From Bacteroidota bacterium (GTDB taxonomy: Bacteria; Bacteroidota; Bacteroidia; Bacteroidales; FEN-979), in the NCBI GenBank assembly GCA_026391775.1, contig JAPLDK010000030.1, forward strand, positions 25,742-89,741: 64,000 nucleotides of DNA, in the 5' to 3' direction. Below the pieces are notes generated by a model. That model was not told where the DNA came from. It was given only the letters and a program-made list of their open reading frames with translations, and did no database searches. Made by a program: the position numbers and the translations under genes. Below are positions 26,384-35,800 of this stretch, in pieces. Position 1 is the stretch's first letter. The number at the start of each line of letters is the position of its first letter.

Positions 26384-27121
26384 TTATTTGGAACGTTGTT
26401 TCATCGCTTCCATTTCCCTTTCACGGAGTATCCGGTTATGATGGAAAACAGCATGCTTACTGCCGGGAAATGCCTTGCTGAGAGAACTGTCAAGCTTGAG
26501 AAAATACACCGAGTCGTTGTGAAATGTAAGCACAGGGTTTGTCCCTATCCCCTGGTTTAGGATAAGAAGGGATGTAAGGCTGTTCAGATGCCGGTCAATA
26601 TAAGAGGTTTCGAGGGAACGCTGATTTTCCCATACGGGTTTGAGGGATTCATCGAGTTTCTTTGAAAGCTCTGCAAAACCGGGATCATCCTGGTGTGTCA
26701 AAAGGCTGCCCTGCAGGGAATCGTATATTCTCCTGTTCCTGCCGGTCGCTTCAAAAAACTGCTTCATATCGCTGCTGGAAGGCGATCCTTTAATAACGGC
26801 ATCCTGAAGTTTTGATCCGTCAGAAGCCGTCACCCTTACCTTATCACGCGGCCTGAGTTCCAGTACCAGCCTGTATTTACCCGCAAGCCCGAGGAGATAC
26901 AGCCCGGGTTCCTTTGAATCGAAACTGAAAGCAAAATTTCCTGGTTCACCGAGCATCACCGAGTCGAGGGTAAGATAATTCACAGGACTCACGTCCTCCA
27001 GTTTCAGCATCTGGCCTGAAGCACGGCCTATATTCCCGCTGACACCGGTATTACCTTCCCTATCCGTATGACAGGAGACCATGATCAGCAGGAAAAGCAC
27101 AGGAAAAAACAAGCTTCTCAT
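26384..27121 (-). CDS. Lipoprotein with DUF4369-like domain
   Basis: A 245-residue lipoprotein: signal ending in LLIMVSC, so Cys17 should be lipidated. Residues 25-115 (VSGNIGRASGQMLKLEDV ... LGEPGNFAFSFDSKEPGLYLLGL) resemble the DUF4369 domain that in Bacteroidota precedes thioredoxin-like domains in envelope disulfide or peroxide proteins. Here the thioredoxin part is absent and only a helical region (about 115-245) follows, with no CxxC. So it may be a stand-alone version of that module. It overlaps the NUDIX gene upstream by 4 bases (27118-27121), implying coupling. Confidence 0.7.
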   Translation of the reverse strand: MRSLFFPVLFLLIMVSCHTDREGNTGVSGNIGRASGQMLKLEDVSPVNYLTLDSVMLGEPGNFAFSFDSKEPGLYLLGLAGKYRLVLELRPRDKVRVTASDGSKLQDAVIKGSPSSSDMKQFFEATGRNRRIYDSLQGSLLTHQDDPGFAELSKKLDESLKPVWENQRSLETSYIDRHLNSLTSLLILNQGIGTNPVLTFHNDSVYFLKLDSSLSKAFPGSKHAVFHHNRILREREMEAMKQRSK

Positions 27122-27597
27122 TTTAATTCAAGTTTGATCTTATTAACAATGAACTTATCAATAGGAAACGTAAAATCCTCCTCTATTAGTTCAATAATCT
27201 TCAGCCAGCGGAAACTTTGGGCACCGTCAACGGCAGGAATATCATTTTTAATTTCAGTGATACTGAAATTATAGGGCTTGTTAATCTGCACTGTATAATA
27301 CACGTTGAACAATTGCATTTCGGAAGGCAGCAGGGTAGTGGGCTGGTAAAAATCAGTGGTGTAAAAGTGCAGTATATCCCTGATCTCAGTGTTAAGTTCC
27401 TCCCTGAATTCCCTTCTGAGGCAGTCGATGGTCCCTTCTCCGAATTCAAGTGCACCACCCGGGAACTTGGTCATGAATATGCCAAGCCGGAATTCGTCGG
27501 TGACAAGGATACTGCCATCCGCAGTCAATAATCCGTAAATACGTATGTTGAAACGATGCGGCTTTATATCATTCATGTTATGGGGAGATAAGTTCAT
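27118..27597 (-). CDS. NUDIX hydrolase
   Basis: A 159-residue NUDIX protein hydrolysing a nucleoside diphosphate linked to another moiety; the substrate is not evident. The Nudix box GGALEFGEGTIDCLRREFREELNTEI can be read (given in parts: GGALEFGEGT, then RREFREELN), matching Gx5Ex7REUxEExGU except that the late Gly is Asn. The N-terminal part (FNIRIYGLLTADGSILVTDE) is the usual opening beta sheet. The gene overlaps the lipoprotein gene downstream by 4 bases and starts 3 bases after the stop of the caspase-like gene, so all three are probably cotranscribed. Confidence 0.85.
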   Translation of the reverse strand: MNLSPHNMNDIKPHRFNIRIYGLLTADGSILVTDEFRLGIFMTKFPGGALEFGEGTIDCLRREFREELNTEIRDILHFYTTDFYQPTTLLPSEMQLFNVYYTVQINKPYNFSITEIKNDIPAVDGAQSFRWLKIIELIEEDFTFPIDKFIVNKIKLELK

Positions 27598-27600
27598 AAA

Positions 27601-29370
27601 TTATTTCAGCTTCCAGTTCTTCCAGGTATCTGAAACATCAGTGCTGGTCAGCACTTCCGGATCCTGTTCTTTCTGGTTGATCTCCAGTGAAGCCGTGGAG
27701 ACTGTTTTCTGCAGGTAAATGGCAAGGTCACCAAAAGTCATATATCCTTTGGTCTGCTGGATTTTTTTCAGGATATAATACGTAAATAAACCGTGCTTTT
27801 CCTTTTGGTAAGGCAGGGCAGATTGCTCTCCGCTGCTGGCAGTGAATACGACCATTTTACCGTTAAGGATTTCTTCGGATGGCTTGATTTTAACAGATCG
27901 GGCTGCAAGCAACCCTGATCCCCTGGCCCCGCCGGTAAAGCAGGCGTCAAGAAAGATACTGACCCGACCTCCGCTTTCGCCGAATTTCCTGTAAATGTCA
28001 CTGAGTCTGATCCCCTGGCTGATATTGGTACCGGTTACATCAACCGGTATAAGATAGGGTATTCGTGATGCCTCGTCAGGCAGCCCGTGACCTGCATAAT
28101 AGAATAAAAGCTTTGCATCCGTACCGGATTTATTGACCCGTTTGCTGATGAGGTCGATTTTCTGGTTCATTTCACCTGTGGTGGCGTCAAGGAGTAAATA
28201 CACATTACTTTCTTTATAGCCGAGCGATTTGACAAGATAATCCCTGAAAACCTGTGCGTCATTCTGTGCATACTGCACATTTACTTCAGTGTTCAGGCCC
28301 TGCTGGTAACGCGAATAGTCCTCATTCCCGATTAGAAGAGCAAATTTGGGTGAGTCCTTTTCAGGATATTCCGGAATGTTCTTATCCACGTCGGATGTGA
28401 GAGAAGCCTTGGAAATAATAAGCTCCGGCGCCTGGATGGACGCAATAACCACTTTGTTTTTTGCCACGACGGTCTGGTCCAGCCCGATACTTACAACCGT
28501 GTCGTGCGCATACTTCCCGTAACTTTCAGTGAGCGACAGTCTTACCGGGATATTCTTTCCTGTATACCTGCGATTGGCAATGAAAGAGTAATCGAATTCC
28601 CTGCTTTCACCGGGATTCATCCGTTCAACAGTAAACTTATCGCTCTCCCCCAGTGGCAGGCAGTTTGCATCAGGGAGCAGACAGTTTAGCATTATACTCT
28701 TTGCCAGACCCTTACCTGTATTCTGGACCAGTATCTTTAGCTGGATGGGCGTATTCAACCTGACCTGGCCTCCTTTTTCGGTGCTGAAGACCGCGTCGGC
28801 AATAACTATGTTGGGAGGCTGAAAGGGATGAGTTTCAATTTTCATCTCAAGCGGGTATGCATCGAAACCAAGCTCTTCCTGAACTTCGATCTTAAATTCA
28901 GCGATACCATTGGAAAGGTCGAAAGTGCCATACAAGGGGATCACAACCTCTTTTATCTCCGTTGCTTTGATGGTCCCGATGATTTTGGAATCGGGAAATT
29001 CAAGTCCTCTTACCTGTTTGTTTTTAAGTGTGACCAGGACTTTGACATTTTTAGCATCCCCCTGTCCGATATTCTCTATCCTGAATTTTATGGAAGACCG
29101 TTCATTCCCATCGATCACGTTATTGCTGTCGGGATCAACGAACAATTCATCCCTGATGATCAGATCCGGGGCAGCTTTCATCCCCGCCTGGCCCTGGGGA
29201 GTGCCAGCCCTGATAACCTTCATCGGGCTTTTCCCGCTGATACGTTTGGGAGATTGAGCGAATGCCGGCGTACCTTCCAATGCGAATGTTAGGAACCACA
29301 ATGAGCCCAGTATGAGCCAATTAGCAATCGAGTAAGTCATTCTATTTGAGTGTGATCCGAAGTGTTTCAT
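27601..29370 (-). CDS. Exported caspase-like (peptidase C14) protein with CARDB-like domains
   Basis: An exported protein with a caspase-fold peptidase domain. Counting from the longest possible start (29415), the catalytic dyad is H443 in YYAGHG and C492 in DACFTG, within a domain of about residues 355-600. Before it lie two Ig-like CARDB-type domains (about 83-190 and 200-315, with IENIGQGDAKNVKV and VQNTGKGLAKSI). I prefer the start at 29370 (MKHFGSHSNR), which gives a basic n-region before the hydrophobic core IANWLILGSLWFLTFALEG; the next ATG at 29340 is also possible. The upstream codons and the signal core itself are made from GGCTCA-type repeats. It lies in a run with the NUDIX, lipoprotein and lpxH genes. 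Substrate unknown; extracytoplasmic location is inferred from the signal peptide. Confidence 0.85.
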   Translation of the reverse strand: MKHFGSHSNRMTYSIANWLILGSLWFLTFALEGTPAFAQSPKRISGKSPMKVIRAGTPQGQAGMKAAPDLIIRDELFVDPDSNNVIDGNERSSIKFRIENIGQGDAKNVKVLVTLKNKQVRGLEFPDSKIIGTIKATEIKEVVIPLYGTFDLSNGIAEFKIEVQEELGFDAYPLEMKIETHPFQPPNIVIADAVFSTEKGGQVRLNTPIQLKILVQNTGKGLAKSIMLNCLLPDANCLPLGESDKFTVERMNPGESREFDYSFIANRRYTGKNIPVRLSLTESYGKYAHDTVVSIGLDQTVVAKNKVVIASIQAPELIISKASLTSDVDKNIPEYPEKDSPKFALLIGNEDYSRYQQGLNTEVNVQYAQNDAQVFRDYLVKSLGYKESNVYLLLDATTGEMNQKIDLISKRVNKSGTDAKLLFYYAGHGLPDEASRIPYLIPVDVTGTNISQGIRLSDIYRKFGESGGRVSIFLDACFTGGARGSGLLAARSVKIKPSEEILNGKMVVFTASSGEQSALPYQKEKHGLFTYYILKKIQQTKGYMTFGDLAIYLQKTVSTASLEINQKEQDPEVLTSTDVSDTWKNWKLK

Positions 29371-29611
29371 TTTATTGTGAGCCAATTGTGAGCCCTTTAT
29401 GAGCCAATTAAACATTTATTACTCAAATAACTTCATTAAAATATTTAATATGAGCATGTTAAAGTTGTTAAGCCCTTTGAGCCCTTTGTGAGCCAATTAT
29501 GAGCCAATTACGCTTTTTTACATCATTTTCAATTGTCAAAAACGCTTCAAGATGTTAATTAATAGGATTTTAAGTGTTTTTGAAATGAATGTGAGCCCTT
29601 TGAGCCAATAA
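29301..29611. repeat. Degenerate TGAGCC repeat cluster at the caspase gene start
   Basis: About eleven copies of a unit beginning TGAGCC, in two flavours, TGAGCCAATT(A/G) and TGAGCCCTTT(A/G), lie at GAGCC positions near 29303, 29314, 29379, 29390, 29401, 29470 (AAGCC), 29479, 29490, 29501, 29593 and 29602. Spacing inside each group is 11 or 9 bases. The cluster begins inside the signal-peptide codons of the caspase-like gene and fills most of the 250-base gap up to the AlbA_2 gene; the rest of that gap is AT-rich with nothing I recognise. Confidence 0.75.
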
Positions 29612-29664
29612 AGAGTCCATAGAACCATGTTAAATCATTGGAAAGTATCATAAAGGGGGTTTAG

Positions 29665-30990
29665 TTACTGGTTAAATTCATAAAAAGTACCGGTGCCAAT
29701 AATTCCAAACTTTCTGAATAACTTATATTTTTCAACTAATTCTGTCAAATCCCTTGTGGCTGTAGCCTTGGAAATGTTGTTGAGTGATTGATATCCGGCA
29801 TTAGAAATTTTGCCATTCCCTCTTACATAACTAACAGCTTGAACTTGTCTGTCGTTCAGTCCTAGTTTAACTAGATTTTCCGAAGAAAATTTATTTTTGA
29901 TCAGTTCTAACAGAAAACCACCATCCCTTCCTGCCATCAGTGGCTCAGGAAGATCATACTCTTTGCAGGATTCAATGATTTTGATCGTACCCCTTCCCCA
30001 GGCATCGATATACCCACCCTTAAAGGTCACATCGGCAATTATTGGATTTCTCGGTTTGGAAGAATGTGTTCCTTTCAGAGATTCAAAGGTCAATCCTTCC
30101 GGCAGTATGCCTTCATTCCAGATACTCAATTTATCATCGTAAACCCGTATCTGTGTTGGGGCTCCCAGATAATTTCGGTGGATCATCGAATTGAGTAACA
30201 TTTCACGAAGCGCAGGCAGAGGGTATTCCAGTTTTTCAAGGCGGTACATCCCCTTAAAGCTTACCTGCCGGGTCAGAAACTTATGATTTAACTGATCCAG
30301 AACCTTTTGAAGCAAGGTGATCAGATTGCCTTCCTCGGTTTCCTGAAACCGCAAATCTGTATCACTCATCCCGAAGCGACCGATCTTTACAAACGTATTA
30401 GGATAAAATTTTCCTGGGTCCTTCCCGAATAAGATGATTGCAGCACGCTTTAGCTGCCCGTTTTCAATCAGCCTGAGTTTTTCAAGTAACTCCAAAAGAG
30501 TCATTTCGGGCATCCCGGGTAATCGTCCTGCAGTTTCTGCTGCTTTAAAAAATGTTTTAACGGTATCCTCACTGATATCCTCAATTCCGGCTCTGGGTTC
30601 GATCACGTCATCCCATGTTTTTCCCGATTTCTTCAACAGGAATTCATTCAGGGCGGCGCCTGTCAATTCCTGGTTTGTACTTCCACTCCTGTAATAATAC
30701 CTGCCCCTTAAGGATATGGGAACAGAATAAGGCTGGATTAAAAGCTCAATATATGAAACACCGGCATCATCATTAAGGTTAACCTCTGCAGTTATTCCCA
30801 TAGCGTTTTTTACCTTATTCGGGATGTCCTCCATCAGTTTTTTATAAGCCCTGATGCCAACAGTTTTCCCCAGGTCATTCTTCCCGATACAGATCACACC
30901 ACCTGAAGCATTAGCGAAACCACATACCGATTTTAAGCAGTCATCATGCCAGCTTTGTTTGAATTCGATATTTTGTTTTTCCTGCTTCAT
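29665..30990 (-). CDS. Schlafen AlbA_2 / RecG-like ATP-binding protein
   Basis: A 441-residue protein of the family often annotated as ATP-binding or putative transcriptional regulator. Residues about 5-115 are an AlbA_2 (Schlafen-type) domain: IEFKQSWHDDCLKSVCGFANASGGVICIGKND, with the conserved E-K pair and the GG turn. Around 280-360 is the GHKL/HATPase_c_4-like part (LREMLLNSMIHRNY, IRVYDDKLSIWNEG, GRGTIKIIESC). The C-terminus (about 370-441) is a winged-helix-like region (LGLNDRQVQAVSYVRGNG). Such proteins are widespread and their function is poorly known; some related ones act in phage defence or regulation. It lies 10 bases after the preceding gene and, behind the repeat cluster, upstream of the caspase gene. 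Confidence 0.82.
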   Translation of the reverse strand: MKQEKQNIEFKQSWHDDCLKSVCGFANASGGVICIGKNDLGKTVGIRAYKKLMEDIPNKVKNAMGITAEVNLNDDAGVSYIELLIQPYSVPISLRGRYYYRSGSTNQELTGAALNEFLLKKSGKTWDDVIEPRAGIEDISEDTVKTFFKAAETAGRLPGMPEMTLLELLEKLRLIENGQLKRAAIILFGKDPGKFYPNTFVKIGRFGMSDTDLRFQETEEGNLITLLQKVLDQLNHKFLTRQVSFKGMYRLEKLEYPLPALREMLLNSMIHRNYLGAPTQIRVYDDKLSIWNEGILPEGLTFESLKGTHSSKPRNPIIADVTFKGGYIDAWGRGTIKIIESCKEYDLPEPLMAGRDGGFLLELIKNKFSSENLVKLGLNDRQVQAVSYVRGNGKISNAGYQSLNNISKATATRDLTELVEKYKLFRKFGIIGTGTFYEFNQ

Positions 30991-31000
30991 ATGACCCAGC

Positions 31001-31783
31001 CTAGAACCTGTATTTTAACGTCAGCAGGGGTTTTTGAATATTCGGATCATAAACAGCCCCAACACTTAAACCCTTATTGCCTGGTTTAGTTTTATTCGGT
31101 GCGACCAGCGTCCAAACCATGCTTCCCACCCAGACCGCAGCAGCAGTGTACATCATGACTTCAGATACCGTATTCTGGGTAGTTACGGTGCTATGAAGAC
31201 TGTTTCGTTCATCTTCCGACCGGGAGTCAAGATATTTCTGATAATTGTTTTCTGCGGATGAGTAGTACAGGTACGATCCAGCCGCCGCACCATAAAAACC
31301 AATCGCCATGATCCAGTAAGGTCCACCACGGTTCAGTTTTGTTATTCCAAGTCCCGGAACAACAGCCGAAAGCAACGCGGCCGTGCCTCTATGAACAAAC
31401 CGAACAGGAATTTGCATAGGTTCAGCAAAAACCTCAACTGAAATGCCTTCGTTGATAAAAACTTTGTCCTTTCTGATGTCCCAGATGATTTGTTTCCCTT
31501 TTCCTCCGGATACATTATTTCCAACATCACCTGTCAAAGTCTGTGGGTGGATCAACTTCCCGGCAGCGGTTGATACCTCGACAGTAATAATGAACTTCTC
31601 ATCATGGCCTGCCTTCAGAAGATCATAGGTGATAATTAAGCTGTCATGCTGAAGCGTGAAGTTCACATTCCGGATTTCGGCGGGGGATTGTGCTGTTGCT
31701 ATCGAAGTCTGAAGAATTCCCGTACCAACTAATGAAAGGAATAGCAATATTGCAATAGGACGTTTTTTTAATCTGCTGATCAT
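31001..31783 (-). CDS. Exported membrane protein of unknown function
   Basis: A 260-residue protein with a signal peptide or N-terminal anchor (residues 8-31, IAILLFLSLVGTGILQTSIATAQ), a beta-rich periplasmic part (about 35-125, NVNFTLQHDSLIITYDLL, with IIWDIRKDKVFINEGISVEV), and three later hydrophobic helices (about 133-152, 158-175, 210-228). Bacteroidota encode similar proteins, frequently near caspase-like exported proteins, but I know no function. Here it is separated from the AlbA_2 gene by 10 bases and from the caspase-like gene by that one gene, all on the same strand, so a functional link is possible. The end KPLLTLKYRF looks like an outer-membrane strand, which is only suggestive. 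Confidence 0.65.
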   Translation of the reverse strand: MISRLKKRPIAILLFLSLVGTGILQTSIATAQSPAEIRNVNFTLQHDSLIITYDLLKAGHDEKFIITVEVSTAAGKLIHPQTLTGDVGNNVSGGKGKQIIWDIRKDKVFINEGISVEVFAEPMQIPVRFVHRGTAALLSAVVPGLGITKLNRGGPYWIMAIGFYGAAAGSYLYYSSAENNYQKYLDSRSEDERNSLHSTVTTQNTVSEVMMYTAAAVWVGSMVWTLVAPNKTKPGNKGLSVGAVYDPNIQKPLLTLKYRF

Positions 31784-31853
31784 GAATAGATTGACTTTTT
31801 CAATTTATACAATTTTGCAATTGGAATGCAGAAATGTATAAAATGTTTAAATA

Positions 31854-32624
31854 TTATCTCTGTATTACTTCTGTATCTGGGCTAAATAAGTATTTAGATA
31901 AACCAATATTATTAATAAGCTCCACCCATTTATTCTCTTTCATCCAAACCATACTATACGGATCAACATATGCAAACAAGAACACATCGTACCAATCATT
32001 TGCAGTGCTTGTCCAAGCTTTCGATTCAATTCTTCGAAAATATTCCTTCAGTACACTTTGAAACAATTCTATTTGTTCCCATTTGAACTCTTGAGTAATG
32101 CCCTCGGTTTTTGTATCATGTGAAGTATAGAATTGTATGAATGAAAATACTTCTTCAGTCAGTCCAAAATATTTTGATAATCCATGGGATTGCTTCTGAA
32201 TCGAATACGTTACCGCTAACTCATTAAAATAGTCCGAAACAGATTGTAAATCACGCTCTCTACTTGATATATAATTTTCCAATTCGAGAAGAACTTCAGG
32301 ATCAATTTCAGATTCATCGGTTAAATAATCAAGTATTTGCAAAGAAAGAGAATATCTTTTTTTAAAATCATAATAAAAGGACGGAAATTGTAATTGATAG
32401 ATATGTACAAAGGGTGGATTATAAATAATCTGGAAATCATTATCTGCAAGATGTTTTAAAGCTTTCTGGTGAATTCCAGGTTCCTTTTTAATTCTTTCAG
32501 TTTTTGATAGTTCATCAAGATTAGGAAAAGTTATAATGAAATTGTATCTGTTCTTATTGTTGAAGATAAACTTTTTTTCAGAATACCAGACACCAGTGTC
32601 GACGATAATGTTTCTCTTTGACAT
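31854..32624 (-). CDS. AT-rich gene, possible PIN-like domain protein
   Basis: I do not recognise this 256-residue protein with certainty. The pattern fits a PIN-like nuclease: an opening strand with Asp (NIIVDTGVWY, D8), a helix with an acidic residue (FPNLDELSKTERIKKEPG), a middle helical insertion, and a late acidic strand (NDWYDVFLFAYVDPYSMVWMKENKW) where PIN domains carry their third and fourth carboxylates. It has no signal peptide. The DNA is distinctly more AT-rich than the flanking genes, and it stands alone with 70 and 183 bases of intergenic sequence on each side, as expected for recently acquired DNA. No partner antitoxin is seen next to it. Confidence 0.6.
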   Translation of the reverse strand: MSKRNIIVDTGVWYSEKKFIFNNKNRYNFIITFPNLDELSKTERIKKEPGIHQKALKHLADNDFQIIYNPPFVHIYQLQFPSFYYDFKKRYSLSLQILDYLTDESEIDPEVLLELENYISSRERDLQSVSDYFNELAVTYSIQKQSHGLSKYFGLTEEVFSFIQFYTSHDTKTEGITQEFKWEQIELFQSVLKEYFRRIESKAWTSTANDWYDVFLFAYVDPYSMVWMKENKWVELINNIGLSKYLFSPDTEVIQR

Positions 32625-32807
32625 TAATTAATTTTTTAATCTTATTGGGTAAATTCCTCGCAGGTTTACTGCGGAAATCGGAAACGAGGCTTAACGGAGG
32701 TTACACCATTGATTACATCTTACATTTTTTAAGTAATTTTTGTTGGCTTTTGCGCATTCATTTTATTAATTATGACCTAATCGAATCAGTTGTCTTACTT
32801 TTCCACT

Positions 32808-35800
32808 TTAATTCTTAACACAGCGGGCTGAAAAACCGTTTGATTTGTCATAACAATATACTTCGACAGTCACATCTGCGTAATTAAGGTTTCTAACATA
32901 AGCACATCCTGAACTACCATTCTGCGACGACGACCAGACATGGGCGTAGTAAGTAAGGCTTCCGAACCCTCCACCATGGGCACCACCCGGAAGAGCAGTA
33001 AATCCACTGCTATTCGTGGCACCTGTATTAGGCGGTGACCAATGCAGTGTGCCGGTTTCTTTCATTTTTCCGCCAGCAATCGATGCACTTCCAAGATAAC
33101 TTGTCAGGGTTGCCCATTCAGCATCAGATGGTAAATGCCAATTAATAGGACATATTCCCTTGGTTCCTTCACTTGTAGTATATTGCATCATTTCATCCCA
33201 TTGATATAAACCTCCATAAACACTACAGTATGAAGTGTCATCATTATAACAATATTTTTCAATAATATTGTTATTTGTCTGATTTTGAGTTCCAGCAATC
33301 ATTGTACCAACATTAAGATTCTCTTTCATCCAACATTGCGTTCCAATGAGAACTGTATTGTAGACCTGACCTGTATATTGTATTGTGTCTCCACATTGCC
33401 AGGGAAGAGGAAGTGTCGTAAACGTCACCTCATTCCCATACGCCGTGCCCACACCATTGGTTGCATAGGCTCTTACGTAATAAAGGGTGTTGGCAGTTAA
33501 TCCGGTCAGATTACTTACAAAAGTCCCGGTTCCACTGCCGTCGCTTGTGTGGCTGTTTGTGGTGGTGGGATTTGAAGTGGTGCTCCAGCAAACTCCGCGG
33601 GCAGACACCGATGAGCCTCCGTCGAATGTGACGTTGCCTCCGCTGGTGGCTGTGGTTTGGGTGATGTTTGTCGCGGCAGTTGTAGTTAAAGTTGGAAGTG
33701 TTGCGGCGGATTGGGTTATAAAGATATATTCATTTCCGTAAGCGGTGCCTACGCCGTTGGTGGCATAGGCTCTTACGTAATACTGAGTGCCAGGTGTGAG
33801 TCCTGTAAGATTGCTTACAAAACTGCCCGTTCCGGTTCCGTCAAGGGTGTGGCTGTTGGCGGTAGTGGGACCTGGAGAGGTACTCCAGCATACACCCCGG
33901 GCCGAAACTGGGGATCCTCCATCGCTCATCACTGTCCCTCCACTGGTGGCGGTTGTTTGTGTAATGTTCAGGGGTTGGGTCGTGGTAACTGTGGGTAATA
34001 TGGGGTCCTGGAGGGTTGAAAAGGTTTGCTGGTTGCCGTATGCCGTCCCTGCGCTGTTTGTGGCATAGGCCCTTACGCGGTAAAACGTATTGGACTGAAG
34101 TCCGGTGATCTGGCTGGTGAAACTTCCGGTCCCGCTGCCGTCGCTGGTATGGGGATCAGCTATGGTCGGATTGTAGCCTGTGCTCCAGCATACGCCCCGT
34201 GTGGTCACTGTAGCGCCTCCGTCATTGGTCACGGTTCCTCCGCTGGTAGCTGAATTGTTTGTAATATTCGTAACAGGAGCAGTAGTGACTGATGCGAATG
34301 TCACTTCCTGCAGGGTAGTAAAGATCCTTGTGTTTCCGTATGATGTTCCTGCGCTGTTGGTGGCATAGGCCCTGATATAATAGGTCGTGGCAGAAAACAA
34401 GCCTGTAACGGAACTGATGAATCCTCCTGTTCCGCTTCCGTCGGTTGTATGTGAATTCGTGATGGTCGGATTATCGAAAATGCTCCAACAGACACCTCTT
34501 GCCGTGACTGAGGCTCCTCCGTCGGAGGTGACGTTCCCTCCACAACCTGCGGTCGTTTGTGATATATTCACAACTTCAGTTGTTGTCACGGTCGGCGTCG
34601 TGATGCTTTGCCCTGCAGTAAAGCCTATTTCGTTGCCGTATGCCGTCCCAACGGAGTTAACGGCATAGGCCCTTACATAATATTTTGTCCCGTTGTTCAG
34701 ACCGGTGATCTGGCTGCTGAAACTACCAGGCCCGCTTCCATCGTTGGTCTTGCTATCGGATGTGGTGGGACTCGGGTTCGTGCTCCAGCAAACGCCTCTT
34801 GAAGTAACAGAAGCGCCTCCATCATCCAAAACCACACCTCCGCTGGTTGCTGTTGTAGATGTTATTCCTGTGACTGCGGATGTGGTTACGGCGGGAATCC
34901 CGGGATTCGGCAAGGTTGTGAAGCTCTTTTCTTCTCCGTATCCTGTGCCTTTGGAATTTGTGGCCCATGCGCGGAGATAGTATTTGGTGTTGGCTGTCAA
35001 TCCTGAGAGATTGCTTGTGTAGGAGCCAGTACCCGCTCCATCTGTGGTTTTACTGTCATTGATGGTAGGATAAGGATTTGTACTCCAGCAAACTCCCCTT
35101 GCTGTTACAATGGCGCCACCGTCGGACTGCACATTTCCTCCGGAAACTGCGCTGTTGATCTGCATGGAAGTAATGTCGGAGGTGCTGATTATGGGTAGAG
35201 TGGCCGTTTGGACAGTGTTTAAAACAATTTCCTCACCGTATCTTATCCCATAGAAGTTTTTCGCATAGGCTCTTATATAGTATTTTGAACCGGCATTCAG
35301 TTTGCTGATATTTGAAGTGAACTTCCCGGTACCTGTGCCGTCGGAAGAATGTTCGCCTGAAAGTCCGGGGCCCGGATTTTTGCCCCAGCAGGTACCGCGT
35401 GAGAGCACCGACGCTCCTCCATCCGCAGTTATATTATTTTCAGAAACAGCAGAACTGTCGGTTATATTATACACGCTATCTGTAAGAACCGTAGGCAGAT
35501 CAGGGGTTAGAAAACTGAGAAGTTCTCCATATTCGGGGGAGCCATTTACCAGAATAAAAGCTTTGATGTAATAGATCTTATTGGGTCTGAGACTGTCAAG
35601 GACCGATGTGTAATTGCCTGTTTGAGTAACCGGGCCAAGACTCTTTGTTTGCGATGAAAGGTTGGGGAAACCATTAGTGTCCCAGCAAAAACCATGATCC
35701 GCCATTGGTCCCTTACCCATGTCGATGACTTTGCCGCTTGCGGTGGCGCTGGGCTTGTCAAATCCATTGGTTACTACTGCCGCCTGGCGGGAAAAGTCTT

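Noticed and set aside
33400..35500. Regular repeats that could be a CRISPR array
   Set aside because: The repeat period is about 280 bp, the repeats are coding and diverged, and there are no spacer-like unique segments of CRISPR size.
33285..35571. Many plus-strand open frames of 60-95 codons
   Set aside because: They are the antisense of the tandem modules of the FISUMP lipoprotein and repeat with the same period.
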